The notes: generated from the letters alone by a model not told the origin. A stretch of DNA of 64,000 bases from JAJRXC01 sp047639555 (GCA_047639555.1 JBLIOE010000001.1:1-64000), one strand, 5' to 3'. Shown: positions 27,593 through 36,575, numbered from the stretch's first letter. A program made the numbers and translations.

Positions 27593-28092
27593 TTGTAGGT
27601 GACGGTGCCCTCGTCGTAGTAGCCCGAGTGCACATAGACCGCGGGAATCCCGGCCCGGCCGTACATCACAAGGTTCTGCAGCTCGTCTTCGTGCGCAACT
27701 TTGACGTCGCCGCCGAGCGTTCGAATGCGCTCGAGTTCTTCGCCCTTGAGCTCGTGCGACGGTCGCTCGTCGCCCGATGGACGAAAGATCGCTAGGTCGA
27801 TGCTGAACCCGTAGCGGGCGAGCCACTCAAGCGACCCTTCTCGCCGTTCGATGGGACGAGCGGTGACAAGCACGACGCAATGGTCCTGCCTGTAGCGCTC
27901 CACTTCGCGCTGTCCGAATGCGACCGGCTCATCCAGGTGAGCGAGGTCGCCGAACGAAATCCAATCGGGCGGACTGGCCCGCAGGAACTCTTGGCGATGC
28001 GTAGCGTCCGAGAGCACACCGTCCATGTCAAAAATGGCGACAGGCAACTCAAACCCGCGGTCGGTGACCTGGACCCAGTGGGGAAACTCCAC
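27589..28092 (-). CDS. HAD-superfamily phosphatase, polynucleotide 3'-phosphatase-like
   Basis: A 167-residue HAD enzyme. Motif I is AIFDMDGVLSDATHR (Asp nucleophile), motif II is the Thr in VLVTARP, and the late Asp residues are in AHEDEL. The D-x-DG-x-L-(S/A)D-x-x-HR pattern resembles the 3'-phosphatase domain of T4-type polynucleotide kinases. Without a kinase domain a nucleic-acid end-repair role is only a suggestion. The GTG start at 28092 overlaps the acs stop by one base. Confidence 0.7.
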   Translation of the reverse strand: MEFPHWVQVTDRGFELPVAIFDMDGVLSDATHRQEFLRASPPDWISFGDLAHLDEPVAFGQREVERYRQDHCVVLVTARPIERREGSLEWLARYGFSIDLAIFRPSGDERPSHELKGEELERIRTLGGDVKVAHEDELQNLVMYGRAGIPAVYVHSGYYDEGTVTYN

Positions 28093-30083
28093 TAGTCGTC
28101 GTCGTTCTCAGCGGCGCCATCGCGGATCGCCGCGACAACACCCGGGTCAGCGAGTGTGGTGGTGTCGCCGAGGTCTCGACCGTCGGCGACATCACGCAGC
28201 AGTCGACGCATGATCTTGCCGGAGCGCGTCTTCGGTAGATCCGGCACGAGAAAGACGGCCTTTGGGCGCGCCGTCGGTCCGAGCTTCTTGGCCACGTGTT
28301 TGCGAATCTCTTCGCCTAGCTCGGCCGATGCCGTGGCGGTGCCTCGCAGAATCACATAACCGACGATTGATTGACCCGTGATCTCATCGGTAGCGCCAAC
28401 GACGGCCGCTTCGGCGACGGCCGGGTGATCGACCAGCGCACTTTCGACCTCGGCGGTGGAGATGCGGTGGCCGGAAACGTTCATCACGTCGTCGACGCGG
28501 CCAAGCAGCCAGATGTAGCCGTCCTCATCAACCCGCGCGCCGTCACCCGCGAAGTATTTGCCCTCATAGGTGGACCAATAGGTCTCGCGATACCGCTCGT
28601 CGTCACCCCAGATACCGCGCAGCATCGCGGGCCACGGCTTTGTGATGGTGAGGTAGCCGCCGCCTTCGGTGACGGCATTCCCGTCGTCATCAACGACCTC
28701 GGCGGTGACACCCGGGATCGTGTTCGTGGCCGTGCCCGGCTTCGTCGTGGTGACACCGGGAAGCGGCGTGATCATGTGGCCCCCGGTTTCGGTCTGCCAC
28801 CACGTGTCGACGATCGGGGTCGACTCGGCACCAATGTGGCGGTGATACCACATCCAAGCTTCCGGATTGATCGGCTCACCGACCGTTCCGAGTACACGGA
28901 GCGTCGAGAGGTCGTGGCCGGCCGGCCACTCGTCGCCCCACTTCATGAAGGTGCGGATGGCGGTGGGCGCGGTGTAGAGCTGAGTGACGCCGTAGCGCTC
29001 GACGATGTCCCAGAGACGGTCCTTCTTCCAACCGGCACGGTCGCCCTCGCGCTCCTCGGGACGGGGCGTGTCAGGCGTGCCCTCGTACATGACCGACGTG
29101 CAACCGTTGGCGAGTGGGCCGTAGACGATGTAGCTGTGGCCGGTGACCCAACCAATGTCGGCGGCGCACCAGTAGACGTCGGTGTCGGGCTGAAGGTCGA
29201 ACACGTACTTGTGGGTAAAGGCCACCTGAGTGAGGTAGCCACCCGTCGTGTGCATGATCCCCTTCGGCTTCGCCGTCGTGCCCGAGGTGTAGAGGAGATA
29301 GAGCAGTTGTTCGCTGTCCATGGGCTCGGCCGGACAGTTCGGCTCTGCCGCAGCCATGAGGTCGTGCCACCAGTGATCGCGGCCTTCGACCATGGTTGGC
29401 CCGGTGCCACAACGGTCGACGACGACAACGTTCTCGACCGATGGCGCACCCGACTCGAGCGCTTCATCGACGTTGGGCTTCAACGCCGAGGGGTCACCCC
29501 GGCGGTAGCCGGCGTCGGCGGTGACGATCAGCTTCGCGTCGGCATCAACGCAGCGGTCGGTGATTGCGTCGGGGGAGAAACCGCCGAAGATCACCGAGTG
29601 AGCCACGCCGATGCGGGTGCAGGCAAGCATCGCGACCGGGAGCTCCGGGATCATGGGCATATAGATCGCGATGCGATCGCCCTTCTTCAGGCCGAGACCT
29701 TTCATCACGTTGGCGAAACGTTCGACGTCGGCGAGCAACTCGGCATAGGTGATCGTGCGGGTATCACCCGGTTCACCCTCAAAGTGGTACGCCACTTTGT
29801 CGCCCTTGCCCGCGTTGACGTGACGATCCAGGCAGTTCTCGCTGACGTTCAGTTCGCCGCCGAGGAACCACTTGGCGAACGGCAGGTTCCACTCGAGCGT
29901 GGTGTCGAAGTCTTTCGACCACGTCAGAAGTTCACGAGCCTGGCGGGCCCAAAAGGCCTCGTAGTCGGCCTCCGCCTCGTCGTAGAGCGCACGATCGTTG
30001 GCCAGCGCGGCTGCCGCGAACTCCGGAGCGGGCGGGAAGGTGCGCCCTTCGCTCTCGTAGACCTCGATCGAACCTTCAGCCAT
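28092..30083 (-). CDS. acs: Acetyl-CoA synthetase (acetate-CoA ligase)
   Basis: AMP-forming acetyl-CoA synthetase, 663 residues. It activates acetate to acetyl-CoA. Adenylation motifs include YLLYTSGTTAKPKGI (P-loop), YTAPTAIRTFMKWG, VDTWWQTETGGHM and GRVDDVMNVSGHRIST. The C-terminal acetylation site PKTRSGKIMRR contains the catalytic Lys that Pat-type acetyltransferases modify. The ATG at 30083 gives full family length. A HAD phosphatase gene is coupled downstream. Confidence 0.96.
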   Translation of the reverse strand: MAEGSIEVYESEGRTFPPAPEFAAAALANDRALYDEAEADYEAFWARQARELLTWSKDFDTTLEWNLPFAKWFLGGELNVSENCLDRHVNAGKGDKVAYHFEGEPGDTRTITYAELLADVERFANVMKGLGLKKGDRIAIYMPMIPELPVAMLACTRIGVAHSVIFGGFSPDAITDRCVDADAKLIVTADAGYRRGDPSALKPNVDEALESGAPSVENVVVVDRCGTGPTMVEGRDHWWHDLMAAAEPNCPAEPMDSEQLLYLLYTSGTTAKPKGIMHTTGGYLTQVAFTHKYVFDLQPDTDVYWCAADIGWVTGHSYIVYGPLANGCTSVMYEGTPDTPRPEEREGDRAGWKKDRLWDIVERYGVTQLYTAPTAIRTFMKWGDEWPAGHDLSTLRVLGTVGEPINPEAWMWYHRHIGAESTPIVDTWWQTETGGHMITPLPGVTTTKPGTATNTIPGVTAEVVDDDGNAVTEGGGYLTITKPWPAMLRGIWGDDERYRETYWSTYEGKYFAGDGARVDEDGYIWLLGRVDDVMNVSGHRISTAEVESALVDHPAVAEAAVVGATDEITGQSIVGYVILRGTATASAELGEEIRKHVAKKLGPTARPKAVFLVPDLPKTRSGKIMRRLLRDVADGRDLGDTTTLADPGVVAAIRDGAAENDDD

Positions 30084-30257
30084 TGTGACTCCTGGGATAA
30101 ACGTGGACCGCCGAGCTTACCCATGCGACCTTCGCCGGTCCGTTCGCGCGGCGCTCAGAACTTGTGATCTAGTCTCGTCACGCGACTTTCGACCTGGTTG
30201 GGGCGTCAGTTGCATTTGGCGGGTCACGTTTGGGTGGCCCTTTAGAGGGAGAAATCA

Positions 30258-30620
30258 GTGCTTCAAGAATTCAAGGATTTTATTAATAAGGGCAGCATCG
30301 TCGAACTGGCGGTTGCGGTCGTCATGGCAATGGCGTTCGCGCCAGTCATTCTCGCTTTCGTTGACGGCATTCTCCTGCAGTTCGTCGCCATGATCTTCGG
30401 CGAGCCGAACTTCAGCAACTTGACGTTCACGATGGGCGACACGCCGTACTTCTACGGCGGGGTCCTCACCGCGATCATCAACTTCATCTTTGTGGCCCTC
30501 GCGGTCTTCATGGTCCTGAAGGCGTACAACGCCGCCAAGGCCGACGAAGAAGAAGCAGACAGCGGGCCGAGCGAAGTCGATCTCCTCACGGAGATCCGCG
30601 ACTCGCTCGCCAAGGGCTAA
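30258..30620 (+). CDS. mscL: Large-conductance mechanosensitive channel MscL
   Basis: A 120-residue channel that opens under membrane tension to release solutes on osmotic downshock. It shows the N-terminal amphipathic helix LQEFKDFINKGSIVELAVAV, TM1 with VVMAMAFAPVI, a short periplasmic loop, TM2 VLTAIINFIFVALAVFMVLK and an acidic tail ending in SEVDLLTEIRDSLAKG. GTG start with GAGGGAGAA upstream. A Rho-independent terminator follows. Confidence 0.95.
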   Translation: MLQEFKDFINKGSIVELAVAVVMAMAFAPVILAFVDGILLQFVAMIFGEPNFSNLTFTMGDTPYFYGGVLTAIINFIFVALAVFMVLKAYNAAKADEEEADSGPSEVDLLTEIRDSLAKG

Positions 30621-30652
30621 TTCAGCCAACGCTCACTCGAGCAATCATGCCG

Positions 30653-30686
30653 ACGGCGGTCCCTCGGGGCCGCCGTTTGCCGTTTT
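30653..30686 (+). terminator. Rho-independent terminator of mscL
   Basis: Stem ACGGCGG / CCGCCGT around a ten-base loop, with TTGCCGTTTT following. It begins 33 bases after the mscL stop. Confidence 0.8.
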
Positions 30687-31065
30687 CTGCGCAATCCACA
30701 CTTCTGGCGCAAGGATCGCGGCACCGCCGCGGCCATCCTGTTGTTCTCTCTGGCGGCGCTCACCCGCGAAACGACAGTGCTGATTCCTGTCGCGTCCTTC
30801 TTGGTCGAGGGGATCGGCCGACGGCGGTTCCTTCTCATACCACCGGAGATCCTGGTCGCCTCCATCCTCGGCGTCGCGTCGCTCTGGCTCGGCGCTCGGC
30901 TCTGGAACGTTGACCGAACATGGGCACTCATTGTTCTCTTCGACCTGGTCGTCCTGATTGCCGTCGATCGAGCGGTGCTGTTCAGCACTCTGAACGTCCC
31001 CCGCGTGGTTCCGTGGGTCATCCCGCTCGCGGTGATCGTGCTCTCACGCGATCAGCAAGCCGAGT
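30687..31065 (+). pseudogene. 5'-truncated remnant of a polytopic membrane protein (mannosyltransferase-like)
   Basis: An open frame without a plausible start, beginning inside the mscL terminator region. It encodes RNPHFWRKDRG, then the hydrophobic stretch ILLFSLAALTRETTVLIPVA and further membrane segments with an Arg-rich loop (GIGRRRF). LAALTRETTxLxP recurs in polyprenol-phosphate-mannose dependent membrane mannosyltransferases, so this looks like the C-terminal third of such a gene. The frame then runs on through a 30-base tandem repeat and antisense into the OsmC gene, stopping at 31208. No ribosome binding site is seen, so I treat it as decayed. Confidence 0.6.
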
Positions 31066-31133
31066 CAGCCGACAAGTCCCATGCTCGGCTTCAATCAGCC
31101 GACAAGTCCCATGCTCGGCTTCAATCAGCCGAC
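31066..31133. repeat. Tandem 30-bp direct repeat at the OsmC stop codon
   Basis: Two identical adjacent 30-base units (31066-31095 and 31096-31125) beginning CAGCCGACAAGTCCCATGCT, followed by a third partial copy of eight bases (31126-31133) that overlaps the OsmC stop codon. Each unit carries the short inverted repeat AGCCGA / TCGGCT, so each can form a small stem. The duplication appears to have arisen from the last bases of the OsmC gene. Confidence 0.9.
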
Positions 31134-31556
31134 GAAGACAGTTTCGACGGTGAACGCCACACCATGGTCGAGGGTCTTGTGGACCGGACAGCGCTGCGCC
31201 ACCTCTGACAAACGCTTGCGCTGCTCCTCATCGAAGTTGCCTTCGATGAAGATCTCGCTCCGGACGCGATCGATGTAGCCCTTAGTGTCGTCGTCGCAAT
31301 CGTCGCAATCGTCGGCGTGCACCTTGTCGAGTTCGTAACGGGCCGAGACCGAGTCCAACTCCCAGCCCTTGCGCTTGCAAAACATCGACAAGGTGATACA
31401 CGTGCACGCAGCGACGGCCGACAACAGCAGCTCATAAGGATTCGGACCAGTGTCAGTGCCGCCGAGATCCGTGGGTTCGTCGGCGTGCCAAACGTGGTCG
31501 CCGGCACGAAGCTCGACAGCGAATCCGGTGGTGAGGTCTGCGGTGATAGTGGTCAT
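31125..31556 (-). CDS. OsmC/Ohr family protein
   Basis: A 143-residue OsmC-fold protein. The two family Cys residues are in AACTCITLSMFCKRKGW and AQRCPVHKTL. GGTDTGPNPYELLLSAVAAC is the conserved core, and EGNFDEEQRKRLSEVA a typical helix. Such proteins reduce organic hydroperoxides or handle reactive sulfur; a run of Asp and Cys (DDCDDCDDD) is an unusual insertion. A TACGCT element seven bases upstream of the ATG at 31556 suggests a leaderless mRNA. A 30-bp tandem repeat begins at its stop codon. Confidence 0.88.
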   Translation of the reverse strand: MTTITADLTTGFAVELRAGDHVWHADEPTDLGGTDTGPNPYELLLSAVAACTCITLSMFCKRKGWELDSVSARYELDKVHADDCDDCDDDTKGYIDRVRSEIFIEGNFDEEQRKRLSEVAQRCPVHKTLDHGVAFTVETVFVG

Positions 31557-31586
31557 GAGCGGCAGCGTAGGGAAAGCTGGCGACAT

Positions 31587-32363
31587 ATGTCAGCGGCAGC
31601 CACCTACGAGCGCGACGGTCACGTCGCCACCATCACCTACAACCGTCCCGAGGCGCTCAACGCGGTCAACGGCGATATGCGGGAGGCGCTCGACGCGGCG
31701 TGGACTCAATTTCGCGAGGACGAGGACGCGTGGGTTGGCATCGTGACCGGCGCGGGCCGAGCCTTCTGCGCCGGCGCGGACCTCAACGACGGGAAGGGGT
31801 CCGTCGGCACATGGCCCGGGTCGTTTTGGGAGTGGCCCACGATCACGACCTTCGAATCTGGCATGGAGATCTGGAAGCCGACGATCGCGGCCGTCAACGG
31901 TCCATGTATTGGCTACGGCCTGACAGCTGTCCTTGCCTGCGATTTTGTTCTCGCCAGCGAACGAGCGACGTTCGGTTATCCCGAGGTAACGATCGGTGTC
32001 GCGACAATTGTTGGCGCCCTCCGGCTCCCGTCCCACATCGCGATGCCGGATGCGCTCGAACTCCTTCTCACCGGCGACTCGATCGACGCCGATCACGCCC
32101 GCGAAATCGGACTTGCTTGGCGCGTGCACGGGCACGATGCGCTCCTCTCGGAAGCGCAACAGCTTGCCGAGCGACTGTGCCAGGGCGCGCCGCTCGCGGT
32201 TCGGGCGACCAACGAGATGGCCCATCGGGGCCAGAAGCTTCCCTGGACTGATGCCGTCCGTATGGGCGAAGCGATGCGCCGTGTCGTCGGCCAGAGCGAA
32301 GACTCCGCCGAAGGCGGGTTGGCTCGTCGCGAGAAGCGACCGCCGGAGTGGAAAGGCCGCTAG
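31587..32363 (+). CDS. Enoyl-CoA hydratase/isomerase family protein
   Basis: Crotonase-fold protein of 258 residues. It has TITYNRPEALNAVNGDM, the oxyanion-hole segments GAGRAFCAGADL and AAVNGPCIGYGL, and DFVLASERATFGYPEV. The position of the second catalytic Glu is occupied by the PEVTIGVAT segment, so hydratase activity is plausible. Substrate unknown. The stop overlaps that of the convergent histidine kinase. Confidence 0.88.
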   Translation: MSAAATYERDGHVATITYNRPEALNAVNGDMREALDAAWTQFREDEDAWVGIVTGAGRAFCAGADLNDGKGSVGTWPGSFWEWPTITTFESGMEIWKPTIAAVNGPCIGYGLTAVLACDFVLASERATFGYPEVTIGVATIVGALRLPSHIAMPDALELLLTGDSIDADHAREIGLAWRVHGHDALLSEAQQLAERLCQGAPLAVRATNEMAHRGQKLPWTDAVRMGEAMRRVVGQSEDSAEGGLARREKRPPEWKGR

Positions 32364-34222
32364 AAGACGGGCAGTAGAAGCGTAAAGGTCGTGCCGCGTC
32401 CTTCTTCGGAGCTGAAACGCAGGTCGCCCGCCCATATTCGGACATTACGACGAGACGCCGCCAGACCGATGCCGTTGCCGTCTTCCTTGGTGGTGAAGTG
32501 GGGTTCGAACACGCGATCTCTGAAAGCCGCGGGAATGCCGCAACCGTTGTCCATGACGCTGATCGCCACGTGCTCGCCGGCCCGGCCGCCTTCATAAATA
32601 TCGGCCTCGTCAATGACAACGGCTGTCACTTCAATCCGGATCTTGCCGCGAGGTTCGACCGCGTCACGGGCATTAACTACGAGGTTGGTCACGATGCGCT
32701 CGACTCCCGAACGGTCGGCGGCGACGCTGAGGCCGTCGGAACGATCTTCGAAGGTGAGGTCCGCGTGGTGATCCACGAGCACGCGGAGCATATTGGCGAG
32801 ATCGCCGACGATTGGACCGATCTCAAGTGGGTGCACGCGCCCGCGACTCGGACGGCTCATCTCCATGAGATCCTCGGCGATATTGCACGCCCGGTCGATG
32901 GCTTCTTCGGCGGCTTGCACCCGCACGCCCTCGACCGTGGCGGGATCGAGCAGGCCAAGCTGCATACCAATCGAGGCCAGCAGGTTGTGTAGATCGTGAG
33001 CGGCGCTGCCAACCACGTCGGCAACCGAGCCCAGCGCGGCACCTTCGACGAGCATGTCGTCGACCGCACGACGGTCGGTCACATCTTCGAGCGTGCCAAC
33101 CATGCCGTATGAGCTTCCGTCCGATGACGGTCGACTCATTGTCAATCGAAGTTCGCGAGCGTCGGGGCTCGTACGAGTTCGCAGTTCCGTGACAAGTGCT
33201 GAGGAGCCGTCCCAAAGGGCAAGCTCGCTGCGGACACGAACCACATCGGCCGCATCGAACAGTGCCATCCAGCCGGTGCCGCGGAGCGACTCCGGTTCGA
33301 CGCCGAAGTCGGCCGCGATACGCGCATTTACGTAGCTCCACTTATTGTCGAGGTCGGCGAGGAAGATACCGATCGGCGCCATTTCGACCAGCGCGTTGAA
33401 GATGGTCTGATTGGCTTCCTTCTCGGCCTCCACCTCGCGACGGGCAGTGACATCGCGAGCGTTGAGCACAATGCCGCGGACGATCGGGTCTGATCGATAG
33501 TCGGTGATGAGGGCCTCCACGACGGTCCATTCGCCGTCACCGCGAAGCAAGCGCATATCCATTGGACCTTGTGTCACTCCGGGTTCTTCGAGGGCGAGGG
33601 AGAAGAGGCCCTGCATCGCTCCGAGGTCGTCGGGATGCACATAGGACATCCAGTCCTCTTGAAGAGCAGTGCTCGACTGTTGCAGGATCGTGGCCACGGT
33701 CGGCGTGATGTAATCGATCGTGCCGCGTTCGTCGAGAATCGCGATGATGTCGCTGGCACTCGACACGATCGAGCGAAGTCGACGTTCGCTCTGGCTGTGA
33801 CGGCGCTTCGCTGAGACCCGGCTCGTCACGTCTCGGACGGTGGTGACAATACCTTCCACCCCCGGACGATCGAGGAGATTTGTTGCAACGTTCTCAACCC
33901 AGCGCCACGTGCCATCCGCGTGTTGGGAGCGGAACTGGAGCCGCCGGCGGCCGCCGATCTCCTCGACAAGTTCTTCGAAAGTGTGCTGCCACCGGTCGAC
34001 GTCGTCAGGATGAACGTGGGTCCACGACGCGACGTTGAGGTACTCAGACGGTTCGTAGCCGAGAACACTACGTACCGACTCCGATACCCAAATCATCTGA
34101 CCGTTGGCGTCGGAGAGCACGTGGAATTCACCGGCATGTTCGAGGGTCGCAGCCGCAATCGCCGAGGGCACGAAGGAAGCGCGGGGCGCTTCGTTTCTCG
34201 TTGCTGCTCCGGATTCATTCAT
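32360..34222 (-). CDS. Cytoplasmic triple-PAS sensor histidine kinase
   Basis: A 620-residue kinase without membrane segments. Three PAS domains lie at about residues 30-145, 150-270 and 275-395 (YEPSEYLN, YVHPDDLG, APIGIFLADLDNKW). The phospho-acceptor His is in AAHDLHNLLA; the ATPase domain has NLVVNARDAV (N box), VMDNGCGIP (G1), FTTKEDGNGIGLA (F/G2) and ends FTLLLPVF. Divergent from a NarL-type regulator gene (start 255 bases away), its likely partner. No ligand can be assigned; soluble PAS kinases often sense redox, oxygen or light. Confidence 0.9.
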   Translation of the reverse strand: MNESGAATRNEAPRASFVPSAIAAATLEHAGEFHVLSDANGQMIWVSESVRSVLGYEPSEYLNVASWTHVHPDDVDRWQHTFEELVEEIGGRRRLQFRSQHADGTWRWVENVATNLLDRPGVEGIVTTVRDVTSRVSAKRRHSQSERRLRSIVSSASDIIAILDERGTIDYITPTVATILQQSSTALQEDWMSYVHPDDLGAMQGLFSLALEEPGVTQGPMDMRLLRGDGEWTVVEALITDYRSDPIVRGIVLNARDVTARREVEAEKEANQTIFNALVEMAPIGIFLADLDNKWSYVNARIAADFGVEPESLRGTGWMALFDAADVVRVRSELALWDGSSALVTELRTRTSPDARELRLTMSRPSSDGSSYGMVGTLEDVTDRRAVDDMLVEGAALGSVADVVGSAAHDLHNLLASIGMQLGLLDPATVEGVRVQAAEEAIDRACNIAEDLMEMSRPSRGRVHPLEIGPIVGDLANMLRVLVDHHADLTFEDRSDGLSVAADRSGVERIVTNLVVNARDAVEPRGKIRIEVTAVVIDEADIYEGGRAGEHVAISVMDNGCGIPAAFRDRVFEPHFTTKEDGNGIGLAASRRNVRIWAGDLRFSSEEGRGTTFTLLLPVF

Positions 34223-34476
34223 CGGTCCCACAACCCTGGTCCCTTCCGCCCTGCCGCTACCAACGATGTTCCCTTCGGCAGAAACCCCGGCGGGCCAAGG
34301 GTTTCGGAAGAGCAATTGGGCCCTATGGGCTACGGGACCAATGACCCGGGTCACCGATCTGCGAGCATCTATCTCACTTACCGTGGTTCACACTCCAACT
34401 TCCCTTTACCGGGCCGACAGGTCCGATACGTAAACGCGGATCCCTCGTATCAGAAACGTTGGAAGGACCAGGCGAG
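34223..34476. promoter_or_regulatory. Divergent intergenic region of the two-component pair, with inverted repeats
   Basis: 254 bases without a gene. Two inverted repeats stand out: GAAACCC-N11-GGGTTTC (34281-34305), and GATACG-N15-CGTATC ending about 24 bases before the regulator ATG. Either could bind the NarL-type regulator. No clear riboswitch or small RNA was recognised. Confidence 0.35.
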
Positions 34477-35148
34477 ATGACAATCAAGATCTTTCTCCTC
34501 GATGACCATGAGATGGTGCGGCGAGGGCTTCGAGACATCCTCTCGGCCGAAGATGACTTCGAAGTCATCGGTGAGGCGGCAACTGTTACTCAAGGCGTGA
34601 AGGGCATCGTTGAGATGCGGCCTGATGTGGCATTGGTCGACGTTGTTCTTCCGGACGGAAACGGCGTTGAGGTGTGCGAGACGCTCAGCAAGCACGCCCC
34701 AGGCGTCAAAATCCTTGTACTCACATCATTCTCTGATGACGACACCTTGTTCGCGGCCATCAACGCAGGCGCCGCCGGTTATGTCCTCAAACGAGTCGGC
34801 TCCGATGAGTTGATCAAGTCAGTACGTGGCGTGTTCGCCGGCCATTCGCTGGTCGACCCTCGACTCACCGACCGCATGTTCGACCGGCTTCGTTCCGGAC
34901 AATCCGAAGACGAAGAACGCCTTGCCGATCTCAACGATCGGGAACGTGGACTCCTGGAACTTGTTGCCGAGGGCCTCACCAATCGCCAGATTGGTGATCG
35001 ACTCCATCTCTCGGAGAAGACGGTCAAGAACTATGTGTCGACCTTGCTGAAGAAACTCGGCATGGACACCCGCACCGAAGCGGCCGTCTTTGCCACTCGG
35101 CTCGCGGGAAAACGTTCGACCGAAGCGATGGCCGACCGCGGCGGCTGA
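34477..35148 (+). CDS. NarL/FixJ family response regulator
   Basis: A 223-residue response regulator. Receiver domain: FLLDDHEMVRRGL (acidic pocket), phospho-acceptor Asp in VALVDVVLPDGNG, Thr/Lys in LVLTSFSDDD and YVLKRVG. The C-terminal LuxR-type helix-turn-helix is LNDRERGLLELVAEGLTNRQ followed by KTVKNYVSTLLKKLGM. The ATG at 34477 is chosen because the receiver domain begins immediately. Likely partner of the divergent PAS kinase. Confidence 0.93.
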   Translation: MTIKIFLLDDHEMVRRGLRDILSAEDDFEVIGEAATVTQGVKGIVEMRPDVALVDVVLPDGNGVEVCETLSKHAPGVKILVLTSFSDDDTLFAAINAGAAGYVLKRVGSDELIKSVRGVFAGHSLVDPRLTDRMFDRLRSGQSEDEERLADLNDRERGLLELVAEGLTNRQIGDRLHLSEKTVKNYVSTLLKKLGMDTRTEAAVFATRLAGKRSTEAMADRGG

Positions 35149-35161
35149 GTCCCTCGTTCGG

Positions 35162-35944
35162 CTACTCGCCGAAGATCTGTGGGTACATGGCCGTTGTGGC
35201 CTGACTCATCATGTCGACGCGTTCCGCCCGAGGCACGGTGGTGACGAACTCGAGTGAGGCATCGCCGAGCCAACGGCCACCCTCCGGAAGCGCATCCAGC
35301 GCGCCGTTCACAACGATTCTCGGATCAACCGGAGGCGCCATCATTCGGGAATAGTCCGCCCCGTTGTCTCGGAAGGCGGGCGTTTCCATGCTCGGGGCGA
35401 TAACCGCCTGCGTTTGCACGCCGGAATCGCGAAGTTCCCAGCCAATCGCTTCGATCAGGTTGACCGTGAAGGCCTTGGTCGCGCTGTAGAGGCCCACCCC
35501 CGCCGTGCCCGCAAGCGCCGAGCCGGAGCTGGTGACGACGAAACCGCCTCGTCCACGCTCGACCATTGCCGGCAACGACCACGCCGCAAGGTCGACAACA
35601 GCTTGGGCGTTCACGCCCATCGTGACGGACCGCTCGACCGGCGTCATGTCGAGGAAGTTCTTCACGTGACTCACGCCCGCATTCGCCACCGCCAGACCGA
35701 TCTCAAGATCGCCGACGACGAGCTGGAGTGCCTCTGTCCAACCAGGATCGGTCACGTCGACAATGAGTGACCGTGTCTCGCCCGGGAGAGAGGCAGCAAC
35801 TTCGTCCACGCTCTCATGACGGTCGACCATCACAACTCCAACACCGCGATCGTGCAATTCCTGCGTGAAGGCCAAGCCCACGCCCATTGCCGCGCCGGTG
35901 ACAACCGCCCACGGTCCGTACTGGTCAGAGAAGTTCGTTGCCAT
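35162..35944 (-). CDS. SDR family NAD(P)-dependent oxidoreductase
   Basis: Classical SDR of 260 residues: VVTGAAMGVG nucleotide loop, ANAGVSHVKNF, catalytic Ser in VVTSSGSA and YSATKAF (Tyr-Lys). Substrate unknown. A minus-strand TAAGGT lies eight bases before the ATG. Convergent with the response regulator, 13 bases apart. Confidence 0.88.
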   Translation of the reverse strand: MATNFSDQYGPWAVVTGAAMGVGLAFTQELHDRGVGVVMVDRHESVDEVAASLPGETRSLIVDVTDPGWTEALQLVVGDLEIGLAVANAGVSHVKNFLDMTPVERSVTMGVNAQAVVDLAAWSLPAMVERGRGGFVVTSSGSALAGTAGVGLYSATKAFTVNLIEAIGWELRDSGVQTQAVIAPSMETPAFRDNGADYSRMMAPPVDPRIVVNGALDALPEGGRWLGDASLEFVTTVPRAERVDMMSQATTAMYPQIFGE

Positions 35945-36465
35945 AAGTGGCGACCTTAGCTGCGCCCCTCGTTCACTTTGGGAGGGCGCGGGGCCGTCGG
36001 TCCCGCGTATTTGTGTTGTCGGGTTTTGGTCTGGGTGTCTCGGTTGCGGCGGCATCCACCGGCCGTTGCTGCAAATGCGTCCGGAGACACGGAGAAAAAG
36101 CGAAAGAAAAAATGCCATAACTCTCGCGGTCGCAATCGCCGCACTGCTGGCCACCAGCGGCACGTACCAGCCCGCAACAAAGGAACCACCGCGACGCACG
36201 CGCTACTCGAATTCGAAATCAACGCACATCGCCGCTCACAACGAAGACGCCCACTCGACCAACTAAGAACTCGAAGCGAAGGTACGGAGTTCGGGACCCT
36301 CCCGCCCGGCCCCCAAACGCCGCAGCAGCGCGTCCTCGACCTCGACAACCGCGTCACATCCAGGTCGCGACCGGCACACCCAGCGCCTAGGCGAGGCCCT
36401 CCTCACCGCCGGCACTAACCTCAACCGCTGACCGGGGGTTTCGCGCCGCGAATTCTCCCGGCCCC
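35945..36465. other. 521-base gap without a supported gene
   Basis: Open frames here lack recognisable domains, Shine-Dalgarno sites or typical codon bias. The middle part (about 36085-36260) is notably richer in A than its surroundings, with runs such as GAAAAAGCGAAAGAAAAAA. It may be a decayed gene or foreign remnant beside the tRNA-Arg. No structured RNA was recognised. Confidence 0.5.
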
Positions 36466-36537
36466 GCCCCCGTAGCTCAGTGGATAGAGCATCGGTTTCC
36501 TAAACCGTGTGCGCAGGTTCGATTCTTGCCGGGGGCG
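36466..36537 (+). tRNA. tRNA-Arg (CCT)
   Basis: 72-nt tRNA. Acceptor GCCCCCG pairs with CGGGGGC, D arm GCTC...GAGC, anticodon loop TTCCTAA (anticodon CCT) on a CGGT/ACCG stem, T arm GCAGG-TTCGATT-CTTGC. CCA is not encoded. It is immediately downstream of convergent selD and is not a selenocysteine tRNA. Confidence 0.95.
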
Positions 36538-36575
36538 CTACTACTCATTGATACCTGAACGCCCGAATGCAGGAA

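Noticed and set aside
28371..30167. Plus-strand open frame of 598 codons
   Set aside because: Antisense shadow of acs, no domain and Arg/Val/Asp-biased composition.
36466..36537. tRNA next to selD considered as tRNA-Sec
   Set aside because: It is 72 nt with anticodon CCT and a normal variable loop; tRNA-Sec would be over 90 nt with TCA.
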